Origin: Stentor coeruleus
Lineage: Eukaryota; Ciliophora; Heterotrichea; Heterotrichida; Stentoridae
Direction: 5' to 3'
DNA: 64,000 nucleotides
Assembly: GCA_001970955.1 (NCBI GenBank)
Contig: MPUH01000138.1
Span: 32,932-96,931 of the forward strand
Part shown: positions 48,435 through 56,708 of the stretch, one piece after another
How positions within the stretch are numbered: the first letter of the stretch is position 1
Layout: every line of letters begins with the position of its first letter
Notes under the pieces: model-generated
Seen by the model: the letters and a program-made list of their open reading frames with translations, nothing else
What the model was told of the DNA's origin: nothing
Database searches by the model: none
Made by a program: the position numbers and the translations under genes

Positions 48435-50153
48435 ATGAACTTAAAGAAAATGGTCAGCAACACCATGGACATGATGACTTTATCCTACATAGAACGTCAT
48501 CTTAAAGAAGCATATGATCAAGAATACGCAATCCCAACAACAGTTTTATCTATAATAGCTGAAAAAAGCTACAACGAACACAATCTAAAATCAATTGGGA
48601 TGTTTATAGAAAAATCCTTGAAAGTAGACTCAAAAGAATGGCGTAAATATCGTAACCTCATGAAAATCATTGAATATATACTAAAATTCGCTTGTCCTGA
48701 TGCGACAAATGTTATTAGAAGGTTCCAAAACGAAATAAGAATGCTTCAAAGCTATAACTATGTTGAAGCAGGTAATGATAGAGGTGCATCAGTAAGAGAA
48801 GGAGCAACAGCAGTTATAAACCTTTTAAATAACCCAAGAGAATTAGATTATGTTAGAGACCAATGCAAAAAAGATAAAGAAAAATACACAGGGATCTCAT
48901 CAGACCTATCACAAAATTACAACAGATATAATAGTTATGATTCTGGGTATAAAGGTTTTGGTTCTGATAATTTGTCATCAAATTACTCAAATGATTATAA
49001 AACCCCAAGTTATAATAATGATGATAGAGGATTTTATAAGAATTCAATGTATAATGAGAGTAATACAAAGTTTGCTGAAAGCGTTTTTGGTGGGTATAGA
49101 GAAGAGAATAAAGGTCCTAGTGGGCAATATACACAACCTTCTTTTAGACAAGAAATACCTTCAGGTGGAATTACTACTAATGATTTTTCTTCAGGAAGAC
49201 GTGAAATAGGGTTTAGAAGAGAAACTCCATCTAGTGTCCCTGATATTTTCTCTATGGGACAAAGCAGAAAACCTCAAGAAACAAATTTATTCGACTTGCC
49301 GCAAAAAGAAAACCCAGTGGATTTATTTTCAAATGTTGTGACTAAAGATAATAAACCTCAAAATACAAATTTACTTGATGGCCAAAGTTTGAATTTACTT
49401 GATACAAACCATGAACCGGGTGTTGTAACAAATCAAATCCCTAATGATATTTTTTCATACGAATCAAAGCCTAAAAGTAGTTTTGGTCTTAGTGACAGAT
49501 CTCAAGATTTATTTTTACAGGGACAAAATGAAAAACCTAAAGATTTATTTTCTATAAACCCAGGGCAAAGTAAAGCTCCAGATCTGTTTGGGGTACCTTT
49601 CAAAGATAAAAACCCAATTCCACAGAAAATTGATCTTTTTTCTGGAAGCGTGCCTCAGAGTCATGGAAATATTGATTTGTTTTCTTCATCAAGTAAAGTT
49701 GAAGATAGTAAAGGTTTTATTTTAGGAAATGAACCTAGAAATAATTTGAATGATATTGACTTGTTTTCACAGACTCATGTTAAAACATCTGAACCTGTTT
49801 TCTCTGGAGGATTAGCAGGACAAAGTCAGAATAAAAGTTTGTTTTCAGGGATGACTCAGAAAAAAACTCAAGGATTTCCTGATGAGTATAAACCTCAGAT
49901 GTTGCAAGAAAGTTTTGGTGGTTCTGGTTTAAATTTTGATTTAGGGAGTTTGAATCTGAATATAACAAGTGGGACAACTAGGGCAAATGTGCAAAATATA
50001 CCAAGTGTTCAAAATGTCATAAGTATGGGAAAAAGTCAGGAAAACAAAGGGAGAATTGATCTTATTAAAAATGAACCGGCACCTGCACCTCAAGTTAAAA
50101 AGAATCTCACAGCTGAGCAGCTTGAAGCTAAGTTATTAGGTCTTGAATTTTAG
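48435..50153 (+). CDS. Epsin-like ENTH protein
   Basis: A 572-residue endocytic adaptor. ENTH domain at about 8-145: ERHLKEAYDQEYAIPTTVLS, then EWRKYRNLMKIIEYILKFAC, VREGATAVINLLNN. The tail is disordered and carries about nine DLF/DIF motifs (DLFSNV, DIFSYE, DLFSIN, DLFGVP, DLFSGS, DLFSSS, DLFSQT), which bind clathrin-adaptor ears, and leucine motifs such as NLLD that may bind clathrin. No ubiquitin-interacting motif was seen. Such epsins bend membranes and recruit clathrin. Clear. Confidence 0.92.
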   Translation: MNLKKMVSNTMDMMTLSYIERHLKEAYDQEYAIPTTVLSIIAEKSYNEHNLKSIGMFIEKSLKVDSKEWRKYRNLMKIIEYILKFACPDATNVIRRFQNEIRMLQSYNYVEAGNDRGASVREGATAVINLLNNPRELDYVRDQCKKDKEKYTGISSDLSQNYNRYNSYDSGYKGFGSDNLSSNYSNDYKTPSYNNDDRGFYKNSMYNESNTKFAESVFGGYREENKGPSGQYTQPSFRQEIPSGGITTNDFSSGRREIGFRRETPSSVPDIFSMGQSRKPQETNLFDLPQKENPVDLFSNVVTKDNKPQNTNLLDGQSLNLLDTNHEPGVVTNQIPNDIFSYESKPKSSFGLSDRSQDLFLQGQNEKPKDLFSINPGQSKAPDLFGVPFKDKNPIPQKIDLFSGSVPQSHGNIDLFSSSSKVEDSKGFILGNEPRNNLNDIDLFSQTHVKTSEPVFSGGLAGQSQNKSLFSGMTQKKTQGFPDEYKPQMLQESFGGSGLNFDLGSLNLNITSGTTRANVQNIPSVQNVISMGKSQENKGRIDLIKNEPAPAPQVKKNLTAEQLEAKLLGLEF

Positions 50154-50334
50154 CTAGATAATTTATCTTTAAGTTCACAATTTCCATAAGTAACTTTTTA
50201 TTATAATATTTGATTATAAAAAGTAATACATCACACAAAAAATCATTAGATACTTTAAAGATAAGCATATCCATATTCCACAAAAAACTAATCATTAACT
50301 GCTTTACTTTTTTTATCAAATTAAATTCTAATAA

Positions 50335-51087
50335 ATGCAGTCTAAACCAAAAGGTAAAAAATCAGGGTCACGAGCTCTCACTAAACGTGTATCCCTTAAA
50401 ACCAAAGACCCAGAGCCAACATCCAAACAACTAAAGTCCTCAGCATCTTCATCTTCAATCAACAAAACAGGTCGAAAGCTTATTAAATCCAAAACAAACG
50501 CCCCATGTAAAACAGAAAATTCTGAAGATGAAAACGACTCAATTGACTCAATACATTTCAAAGAACAAACAGAAAGTGTTAAAGCTCAAGTCTTAGAATC
50601 ATTAAAAATTTTCAAAATTGCAACTGAGGAGTATATACTACAAAATAAAGATTTAGAAAAAGAAGTTGAGAATTTTGAAGCTGAGTTCGAACAGGTTAAG
50701 ACTGAAGTAAGTGAAATATTGATGGAATCAAGCAAATCAAAATTAGATTTATTAGAGATTAAGAAAAAAATATTAGAAACACCTGATCGAATAGAGACAA
50801 GTAGTAAAAAGTATATATTTCAAGATGAGAGTATTAATTTGGAAAATAGTTTTAGAGAAGAAAAAAGCCCTGATATGCTTAAGGAAAAGGTAGAGTTGCT
50901 TAAAAGGGAGATGTGCGAGATTAAAGAGAATATGAGGAATAATGAAGAGGAAATAAAAGAATCTGAAGCTGAGAATACTGAATTGAGGAATATTACATTC
51001 AAGATTAAAGAAAATTTGTATGCTGAACCTTTAGCTTTAGAGTATTCGGATGAGAGGGTATCTTGTCAGTCTTGTGTAGTGGCTTAG
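50335..51087 (+). CDS. Coiled-coil protein with CaaX end
   Basis: A 250-residue protein, family not recognised. A very basic, Ser-rich first 70 residues, then coiled coil (about 80-235). It ends CQSCVVA, where CVVA fits a CaaX prenylation box (X = Ala, farnesyl type by rule). It may sit on a membrane through the lipid tail. A second CaaX protein is encoded just downstream on the same strand. Confidence 0.7.
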   Translation: MQSKPKGKKSGSRALTKRVSLKTKDPEPTSKQLKSSASSSSINKTGRKLIKSKTNAPCKTENSEDENDSIDSIHFKEQTESVKAQVLESLKIFKIATEEYILQNKDLEKEVENFEAEFEQVKTEVSEILMESSKSKLDLLEIKKKILETPDRIETSSKKYIFQDESINLENSFREEKSPDMLKEKVELLKREMCEIKENMRNNEEEIKESEAENTELRNITFKIKENLYAEPLALEYSDERVSCQSCVVA

Positions 51088-51507
51088 ATGCTGTTGATAC
51101 TTTGGAAATATTAGGAGTTAATAAGATTATATGAATTTACATGCGATAGGATAAACTAAATGACCCTATAGATCAAGTCCAGGTATTTAAGTGATTTATG
51201 GAAATTATTTGTTGATTAAATTAAGTATGTTAAGAATTATATCACTAATTTCTGATTTAAAACTACTAAGTTCAGATTAACACTGATCTTATGTTCTTAA
51301 CCTTCAGTGTTTTAAATATTGTTTTTTCACAGTATATCTCTTGTTGAAAAAATAAATTCCTAGTTTAAATCGCCAAATTCTTTGAAATTATCTCTTATCT
51401 GTACATTTGTAGAACGAATGATTTGTGATTAATTTATACCAACTATCTAATTCCTTCCAGAAAAAATTGCAAAAGCTAAAATAATGAAATGCAAATTTTA
51501 ATAAACA
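51088..51507. other. Intergenic
   Basis: No gene seen. G-bearing, then C-rich before the next start. Confidence 0.45.
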
Positions 51508-51876
51508 ATGTCGAAACCAATTCAAGCAAAATGCTCAGAGGGTCCAATAGAAATGGAAGTCTATTCAATGTCATCTCCAAAAACCCTAATCCCAACACTA
51601 AGAAGTTTTTCAACAACTAACCCATACGAAAAATATATTACCGAGCTATCAAGCGACGATACAAAAATCAGAACAAATTCAGAATGTTTAGACAAAGACG
51701 AAGATCCTCCAAATATCGAGCCAATCAATCAAAAAAATCATATAAATAGACATTCAAATACAATACTCACATCAAAAAACGATGTCTTTCAATACCTAAA
51801 CAAAAAGTCAACAAGGGAATTCACAAGATTTGGTGACACCAACGATATCTCTTGTCGGCATTGCCTCCTCCAATAA
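51508..51876 (+). CDS. Small hypothetical protein with CaaX end
   Basis: A 122-residue, polar protein, family not recognised. It ends CRHCLLQ; CLLQ fits a CaaX box with a preceding Cys that could be palmitoylated. The rest is Ser, Asn and Thr rich and probably disordered. Complete from ATG to TAA. Confidence 0.55.
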   Translation: MSKPIQAKCSEGPIEMEVYSMSSPKTLIPTLRSFSTTNPYEKYITELSSDDTKIRTNSECLDKDEDPPNIEPINQKNHINRHSNTILTSKNDVFQYLNKKSTREFTRFGDTNDISCRHCLLQ

Positions 51877-51982
51877 CTGTCATATAAAAAATCTTATCTT
51901 TTAACATTAAAAATCCACACCTTATATTAAAACCTAAATAAACTCTTTGATTTATACCAAAAAATCAGTATAAAAAGTAACT

Positions 51983-52531
51983 ATGGACAAACAAAATCAT
52001 AAAATATCATATGATAACTATAGACCAAAATCAAGAGATAGTGCTCTAGCATTTTTACTTGGAATATGCACAAAAAAACCTTCATCAAATCACAATTCCC
52101 GTACTTCTTCTCGATTTTCTGTGACTATAAAATCTACAACTAATAAAAATAATCAACGTAAATTCAACTATTTCAATCCTAAACTCGCATATCAACAACT
52201 TAAAATTTCTCAAAGTCCTTATAGAATACATACTACACGTAACTCTTTATCTGATCTTTCGGTGTCTAAGAGTGAGAAAGATGAAAATGGTAATAAATTT
52301 AATACATTTTTGGTTATATCAACAAAACAGATAAGTGGGCATAATACAAAAATTAGAAATAAAAGCCAACAAATGCTTTGTCTTGAGGATAATGGGAAGA
52401 TTAGTGATAAGAATTATTGTTATAGGAGAAGTACATTTAAACAGAATCAGAGTTATTTTAAAGAAGATGAGGCTAAGAAGGTAAAAAATAAGATTGATGA
52501 ATTGAATAATGCTGAGATTGCTGGATGGTAG
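51983..52531 (+). CDS. Hypothetical basic protein
   Basis: A 182-residue protein, rich in Lys, Asn and Ser, family not recognised. One short hydrophobic patch (ALAFLLGICTKK, near 23-34) is too short for a membrane span. The C-terminus is charged and helical (FKEDEAKKVKNKIDELNNAE). It lies 106 bp after the CaaX gene on the same strand. Confidence 0.5.
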   Translation: MDKQNHKISYDNYRPKSRDSALAFLLGICTKKPSSNHNSRTSSRFSVTIKSTTNKNNQRKFNYFNPKLAYQQLKISQSPYRIHTTRNSLSDLSVSKSEKDENGNKFNTFLVISTKQISGHNTKIRNKSQQMLCLEDNGKISDKNYCYRRSTFKQNQSYFKEDEAKKVKNKIDELNNAEIAGW

Positions 52532-52966
52532 AAAATGTTTTGAAGTTGACTTAATATATATTATGTAAGTTTAGGTTTTTTATGAAAAGTGGATGGTTTA
52601 ATGGAAAAATAGTTTGTGTTTTACGATTTTATGAGCTGATTGAGTTTAGTATGGGATGCTTATGCTATCAAAATTAGGATAGGAGTTTTTGGTATGGCAT
52701 GGTTTGTTTAGTCACTTGCATTAAATGTTATAAAGTATTCATTTTACATACAGATATTGCTAAAAGCAGTTATTTTATTAGTAAAATCTAGGGATATATA
52801 ATTATAATGTATAACGGACTTTCATAATTTTAAGACAACGTAATTAGTTTAACAACCCTTATACAATATCCAACAATCATCTTATAAAGTTATCTAAACA
52901 CCTAATCATCATAATTTAAATACATTTATAACTCGAAAGGTAAATTGATATATTATACCTAACTAT
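52532..52966. other. Intergenic
   Basis: No gene seen. G-rich to about 52,690, C-rich from 52,840. Confidence 0.45.
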
Positions 52967-53596
52967 ATGAAAGCTGAAGGCCAAATTTCATTCAAACCAG
53001 AAATGACTCGTTATCGCCCAAGTCTCCGCTGCATAACCGACAAACATTTTCTCTCTACAAACGAAGGTGAATCCAGTCCTCTTAAAGTAAAGCCAGTAAA
53101 CAAACTTAAAAGCACTGAATTTCATACATATGATATTTCAGATCAACCTGTCAAAAAAAATAGCTCCGTTGATTACAGACCTCTTTCTTCATTTCAGAAT
53201 CTTCGATATTCACATATTCCTACAACAGAAAATTATACAAACCACAAAAAAACAATCCGTAAAAGCTATAACCCAAACAGCAAAGCTTCCCGAAGCAAAA
53301 GTTCTCAAAAATTCGCAGTTTGTGACTTAAAAAAAGGGACTTTCTCTAGCAAACATAGCGGCACCCCAGAAAAACAGATAAAAACTCAAAACGTTAGTGG
53401 AAGAAATAGTAATTTAAGATCCCTTTCACCTTTTCAAGTTGTTGTATCGAAAAATACTAATGATTTAGCTCTTGGGAAGAAAATTCCTAATGTAGTACCT
53501 GTAATTGGCAAGAAAAAACATGATGAAACTGAAGAGTATTTACAGCCATGGAGGAAATATTTGAGAGAATTGTCGATGCAAATGGCTAATTTATAA
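52967..53596 (+). CDS. Hypothetical basic protein
   Basis: A 209-residue protein, family not recognised. Basic and Ser rich, mostly disordered, with a final helix-like YLQPWRKYLRELSMQMANL that could be a docking segment. It converges on the next gene with 90 bp between the stops. Confidence 0.55.
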   Translation: MKAEGQISFKPEMTRYRPSLRCITDKHFLSTNEGESSPLKVKPVNKLKSTEFHTYDISDQPVKKNSSVDYRPLSSFQNLRYSHIPTTENYTNHKKTIRKSYNPNSKASRSKSSQKFAVCDLKKGTFSSKHSGTPEKQIKTQNVSGRNSNLRSLSPFQVVVSKNTNDLALGKKIPNVVPVIGKKKHDETEEYLQPWRKYLRELSMQMANL

Positions 53597-53686
53597 TTAC
53601 TGATATGTATATTCGATAAGAAATAAAGGAAGTTTTTATTACAAAAACATTATAAGTAATTCTTAATAAAAATCTTCAATATATTA

Positions 53687-55984
53687 TTAAACTTTAGAAT
53701 TATCATAATCTTCAAGTCTATCGGTTAACGCATTATCAAAATCTGTAAGGTTGATTTGTGGCATGAATTTATCTGGAGTTTTACTTTCAGGTCGAGAAAT
53801 TATATTTTTCCCTGGAGATTTAGGTCTTAATTCCCCTTCAATATCAGTTGTATTAGTAACTTTATTAGGATTAATTCCTTCTAGTATAGCTTTTTTCCTA
53901 GCTTCTTCTTCTCTAGCTTTTTGCATTCTAGTAATTTGTTGCTGTACACTTTTAGAATAAAGTCCTGAAGGTTCTTCTTTGATTTTTTTCTTAGTAATAA
54001 GCTTAGGAGCGAATGTGCATTCAGCTAAACTTTTTTCTAACTCGATTTCTAATGAACTTTTTATATTAACGTCTTTTATAACTTTTGATTTTTCATATAG
54101 CGTAAGTCCTCTATGTTCATTAACAAGTCCAGTTTTAGAATCTGTTTTTTTTAATGTCTTAGGCCTGAAAGTGCATTTTTTTAACTCTTCTTCTTCTTTG
54201 TTTATTTTGGATTTCTCAGATTTTTCTTGTATTTTTTGTCTCTCTTTCATGAAAAAATCAAGGCGTTTTTGTGACATGGGCCTTCCAATCTCTTCACGTT
54301 TTTTTTTCCCGAGTGTTTCCAAATCATTATTTACGTGGGGTTTAAAAGAAAACTCTTCTACTTGAGTATCTTTTACAGGCTGGTTTTGGCCTTTTCTTGT
54401 TTCTTTCATGTGTGTGAAAAGCTTTGCCAGTTTTATTTCTTCTTCTAATAAAAAGCTTTGGAGTATTATATGGAAATTATAAAAATCTGTATCTTCTTTG
54501 CTATAATCTTGAAATAATTGTGATGGGTGAAGGCTTAATACTGATAATAAAGCACTTACAAGTCTTTCTTTATCAAGTTTCTCATTATTTTTAATAAACT
54601 TCCAGAACTTAACCCCAATATGTCCCTCATTATCTAGTGTAGCATCTTCAGTTTCTCCAACAAAATTCATATCCTTAAGAACTTTAAACATACCTTCAAA
54701 CTCAAAACTCTCAGGAACTTCATTTTTTTTCAATAGATTCTCTTTAAATTCTTTCATAAATTTCCTTGCCAACATTCTTTGTGATGTTAAACCAGCTACT
54801 ATATCTGTATTTTCTTCATCAGGTATATTATGAACTGAAGCTCTTCTTTGTGCATCTTCCCATAAATGATTATCAAAATCTTCAGCTTTAAGCTTTTTAT
54901 CTTGATCTTTTCCATCAACAACATCTGGTCTTGGTTTATTTGCAATTTTAGTTAATTTTTCATAAACTTTATCATTTTTTTTATGTTTTTCTTTCGATTC
55001 TTCAAAAGGCTTATTTCTAACTTTTATATCATCGATGGAATTATGCTTTTTAAAAGATGGCATTGGGCTAACTGATTTTTTAATAGGAGAAGGGGCGATT
55101 TTAGCTTTACCAGGAATGATCATAGGGGATGCTCGGGGTTTTTCAGCGAGTAAAGCATCTATTTCTGAGCAAATATTTTGTTTTTTTGATGGTTTTATGA
55201 CTATTTGGGGTTTTCGTGAAGTTTTTTCAATATCCGAGGAATTCTCTTCAGTATTTTGTGAATGCCTTGTGTTTTGTGGATCTAAAGTTATATCAATACT
55301 TTGGTATTTGATTCTTTCTGCCTGTTTTCTAGGTGAAATCCATTTTTCTTCGTTTTTATGTATGACAGAGCTACGTATCGGGCTTTTACTAGGAGGTTTT
55401 TTGCTGGCAAAAGGGCTTTTGTCCTGATTTTTCCTTTCACTATTAGCATTTCTTCTTAAAAATCCAGGACTTTTCTCTTGTCCCCTAATTTCCCCCCTTC
55501 TTTCCAAATCTTGTTCCCTCATTTCCTCTCCAGCATTTTCCTTAACCAAAACCTGATCTTTCATTTCCTCATGACTTCCACCTTTTCCCCCAACTTCATC
55601 CCCAGTTTTTCCTTCAAAACTCTTATCATCCCTACACATTTTCATGCTTTTTTCCAATTTTCTCTCAAGTTTTTCCTCAACTTCATCTTTTACATACCCA
55701 ATCTCTTTAACCAAGCATCTATCAACCCCTTCATCCTTTTCATCTCTATTATATCCAATCTCCATCCTCTCATTTTTCCTTTTTTTTTCCTCAACAGTTT
55801 TTGTATTATCGCCACAAATCTCAGGTATTTCGCCAATAGGATAATTTTTTCCAACTTCCTCAAGTAAAGACTCAATTTCCTTATCAAGGTCTTGAAGTAT
55901 TGACTGAGAATTTTTCCTATTTTTTATCGGAGATGGAGATTTAACTCTAACAGGCATAGCTTTTTTCGAATAATTTTTCGACAT
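53687..55984 (-). CDS. Large charged protein with F-x-P-K repeats
   Basis: A 765-residue protein, family not recognised. The N-terminal 360 residues are Lys/Glu/Ser rich and probably disordered. The region 400-545 looks folded (FLARKF-like helices, VKFWKFIKNNEKLDKERLVS, ALLSVLSLHPSQLF). The C-terminal third carries FSFKPHVNN, CTFRPKTLKK and CTFAPKLITKK, spaced copies of a short motif known from uncharacterised ciliate and apicomplexan proteins. It shares a 28-bp gap with a divergent gene. Confidence 0.7.
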   Translation of the reverse strand: MSKNYSKKAMPVRVKSPSPIKNRKNSQSILQDLDKEIESLLEEVGKNYPIGEIPEICGDNTKTVEEKKRKNERMEIGYNRDEKDEGVDRCLVKEIGYVKDEVEEKLERKLEKSMKMCRDDKSFEGKTGDEVGGKGGSHEEMKDQVLVKENAGEEMREQDLERRGEIRGQEKSPGFLRRNANSERKNQDKSPFASKKPPSKSPIRSSVIHKNEEKWISPRKQAERIKYQSIDITLDPQNTRHSQNTEENSSDIEKTSRKPQIVIKPSKKQNICSEIDALLAEKPRASPMIIPGKAKIAPSPIKKSVSPMPSFKKHNSIDDIKVRNKPFEESKEKHKKNDKVYEKLTKIANKPRPDVVDGKDQDKKLKAEDFDNHLWEDAQRRASVHNIPDEENTDIVAGLTSQRMLARKFMKEFKENLLKKNEVPESFEFEGMFKVLKDMNFVGETEDATLDNEGHIGVKFWKFIKNNEKLDKERLVSALLSVLSLHPSQLFQDYSKEDTDFYNFHIILQSFLLEEEIKLAKLFTHMKETRKGQNQPVKDTQVEEFSFKPHVNNDLETLGKKKREEIGRPMSQKRLDFFMKERQKIQEKSEKSKINKEEEELKKCTFRPKTLKKTDSKTGLVNEHRGLTLYEKSKVIKDVNIKSSLEIELEKSLAECTFAPKLITKKKIKEEPSGLYSKSVQQQITRMQKAREEEARKKAILEGINPNKVTNTTDIEGELRPKSPGKNIISRPESKTPDKFMPQINLTDFDNALTDRLEDYDNSKV

Positions 55985-56012
55985 TTATATGAATAAATCG
56001 TGGACGTAATAA
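55985..56012. promoter_or_regulatory. 28-bp divergent intergenic region
   Basis: Starts at 55,984 (minus) and 56,013 (plus) are only 28 bases apart. Any promoter must act both ways or lie inside the genes. Confidence 0.6.
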
Positions 56013-56666
56013 ATGGCATTATCTAGTCTGATCAAAACTCTAGGAGACAAACTCAGCTATTTCTCAAACTGGAAATTCAATTTCCAGAAAACAAGAGTTA
56101 TTGGTTCACTTCAATACACTGATGAGGCTCTTGAGAGGATGGCCTCAACTCCTTTCTTTGTGAGGATCAATCGTGGTGAGTTCTTTTACAATCGCTACGA
56201 TGATGGAGACATAAGCAGCCATAGGTGGTCTTTTTTCTATGAAGAAGCCCTTTTCTTAAACTATGTTGTCGACAACTGGAAATTCGATTTAAGCAGACTG
56301 TCTAAATATGAACAAGCAGACTACAATCTAGCTGTAGAGAAACTTAAAGCATGGAATGATCTTAGAGTCTTTGTTCAAGATATTGAGAGTTTTGTAGATG
56401 AAATCCGTAGAGTCACTAGTCTTCGCCGAGCTTCAGGATGGCCAAGTGGAATAAAATTTTATAACTTCCCTATATATGAATCAACAATAGTATCACGTTA
56501 TCATGCTATAATGAAGCAACTAGAATCATATCCAGAATGGGCAAATAAATTTAAAAGTGAAGTTGAACCTCAGATTAAACAACTTGCCGATGTGTCTCCA
56601 GTATCATTAACCAAACTTGAACATGATATCTTCCACGATATCAACCTCCATAGCTACTTTAAATAA
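56013..56666 (+). CDS. Conserved-looking unknown protein
   Basis: A 217-residue protein, family not recognised. It has an even, ordered composition rich in aromatic residues (RWSFFYEEALFLNYVVDNWK, then LKAWNDLRVFVQDIESFVDE), no signal peptide and no membrane span. Third positions carry more G and C than neighbours, as in highly expressed genes such as the centrin. It could be a subunit of a large complex, for example mitochondrial, but that is a guess. Convergent with the guanylyl cyclase; stops 42 bp apart. Confidence 0.75.
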   Translation: MALSSLIKTLGDKLSYFSNWKFNFQKTRVIGSLQYTDEALERMASTPFFVRINRGEFFYNRYDDGDISSHRWSFFYEEALFLNYVVDNWKFDLSRLSKYEQADYNLAVEKLKAWNDLRVFVQDIESFVDEIRRVTSLRRASGWPSGIKFYNFPIYESTIVSRYHAIMKQLESYPEWANKFKSEVEPQIKQLADVSPVSLTKLEHDIFHDINLHSYFK

Positions 56667-56708
56667 GCTATTTAGTCTTAGACAATTTTTTATAATTTTT
56701 AATTATGA

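Noticed and set aside
53751-55867. Several antisense frames of up to 130 codons over the large charged gene
   Set aside because: They are rich in Phe, Ser and Leu, the reverse of a Lys/Glu-rich gene, and have no independent support.
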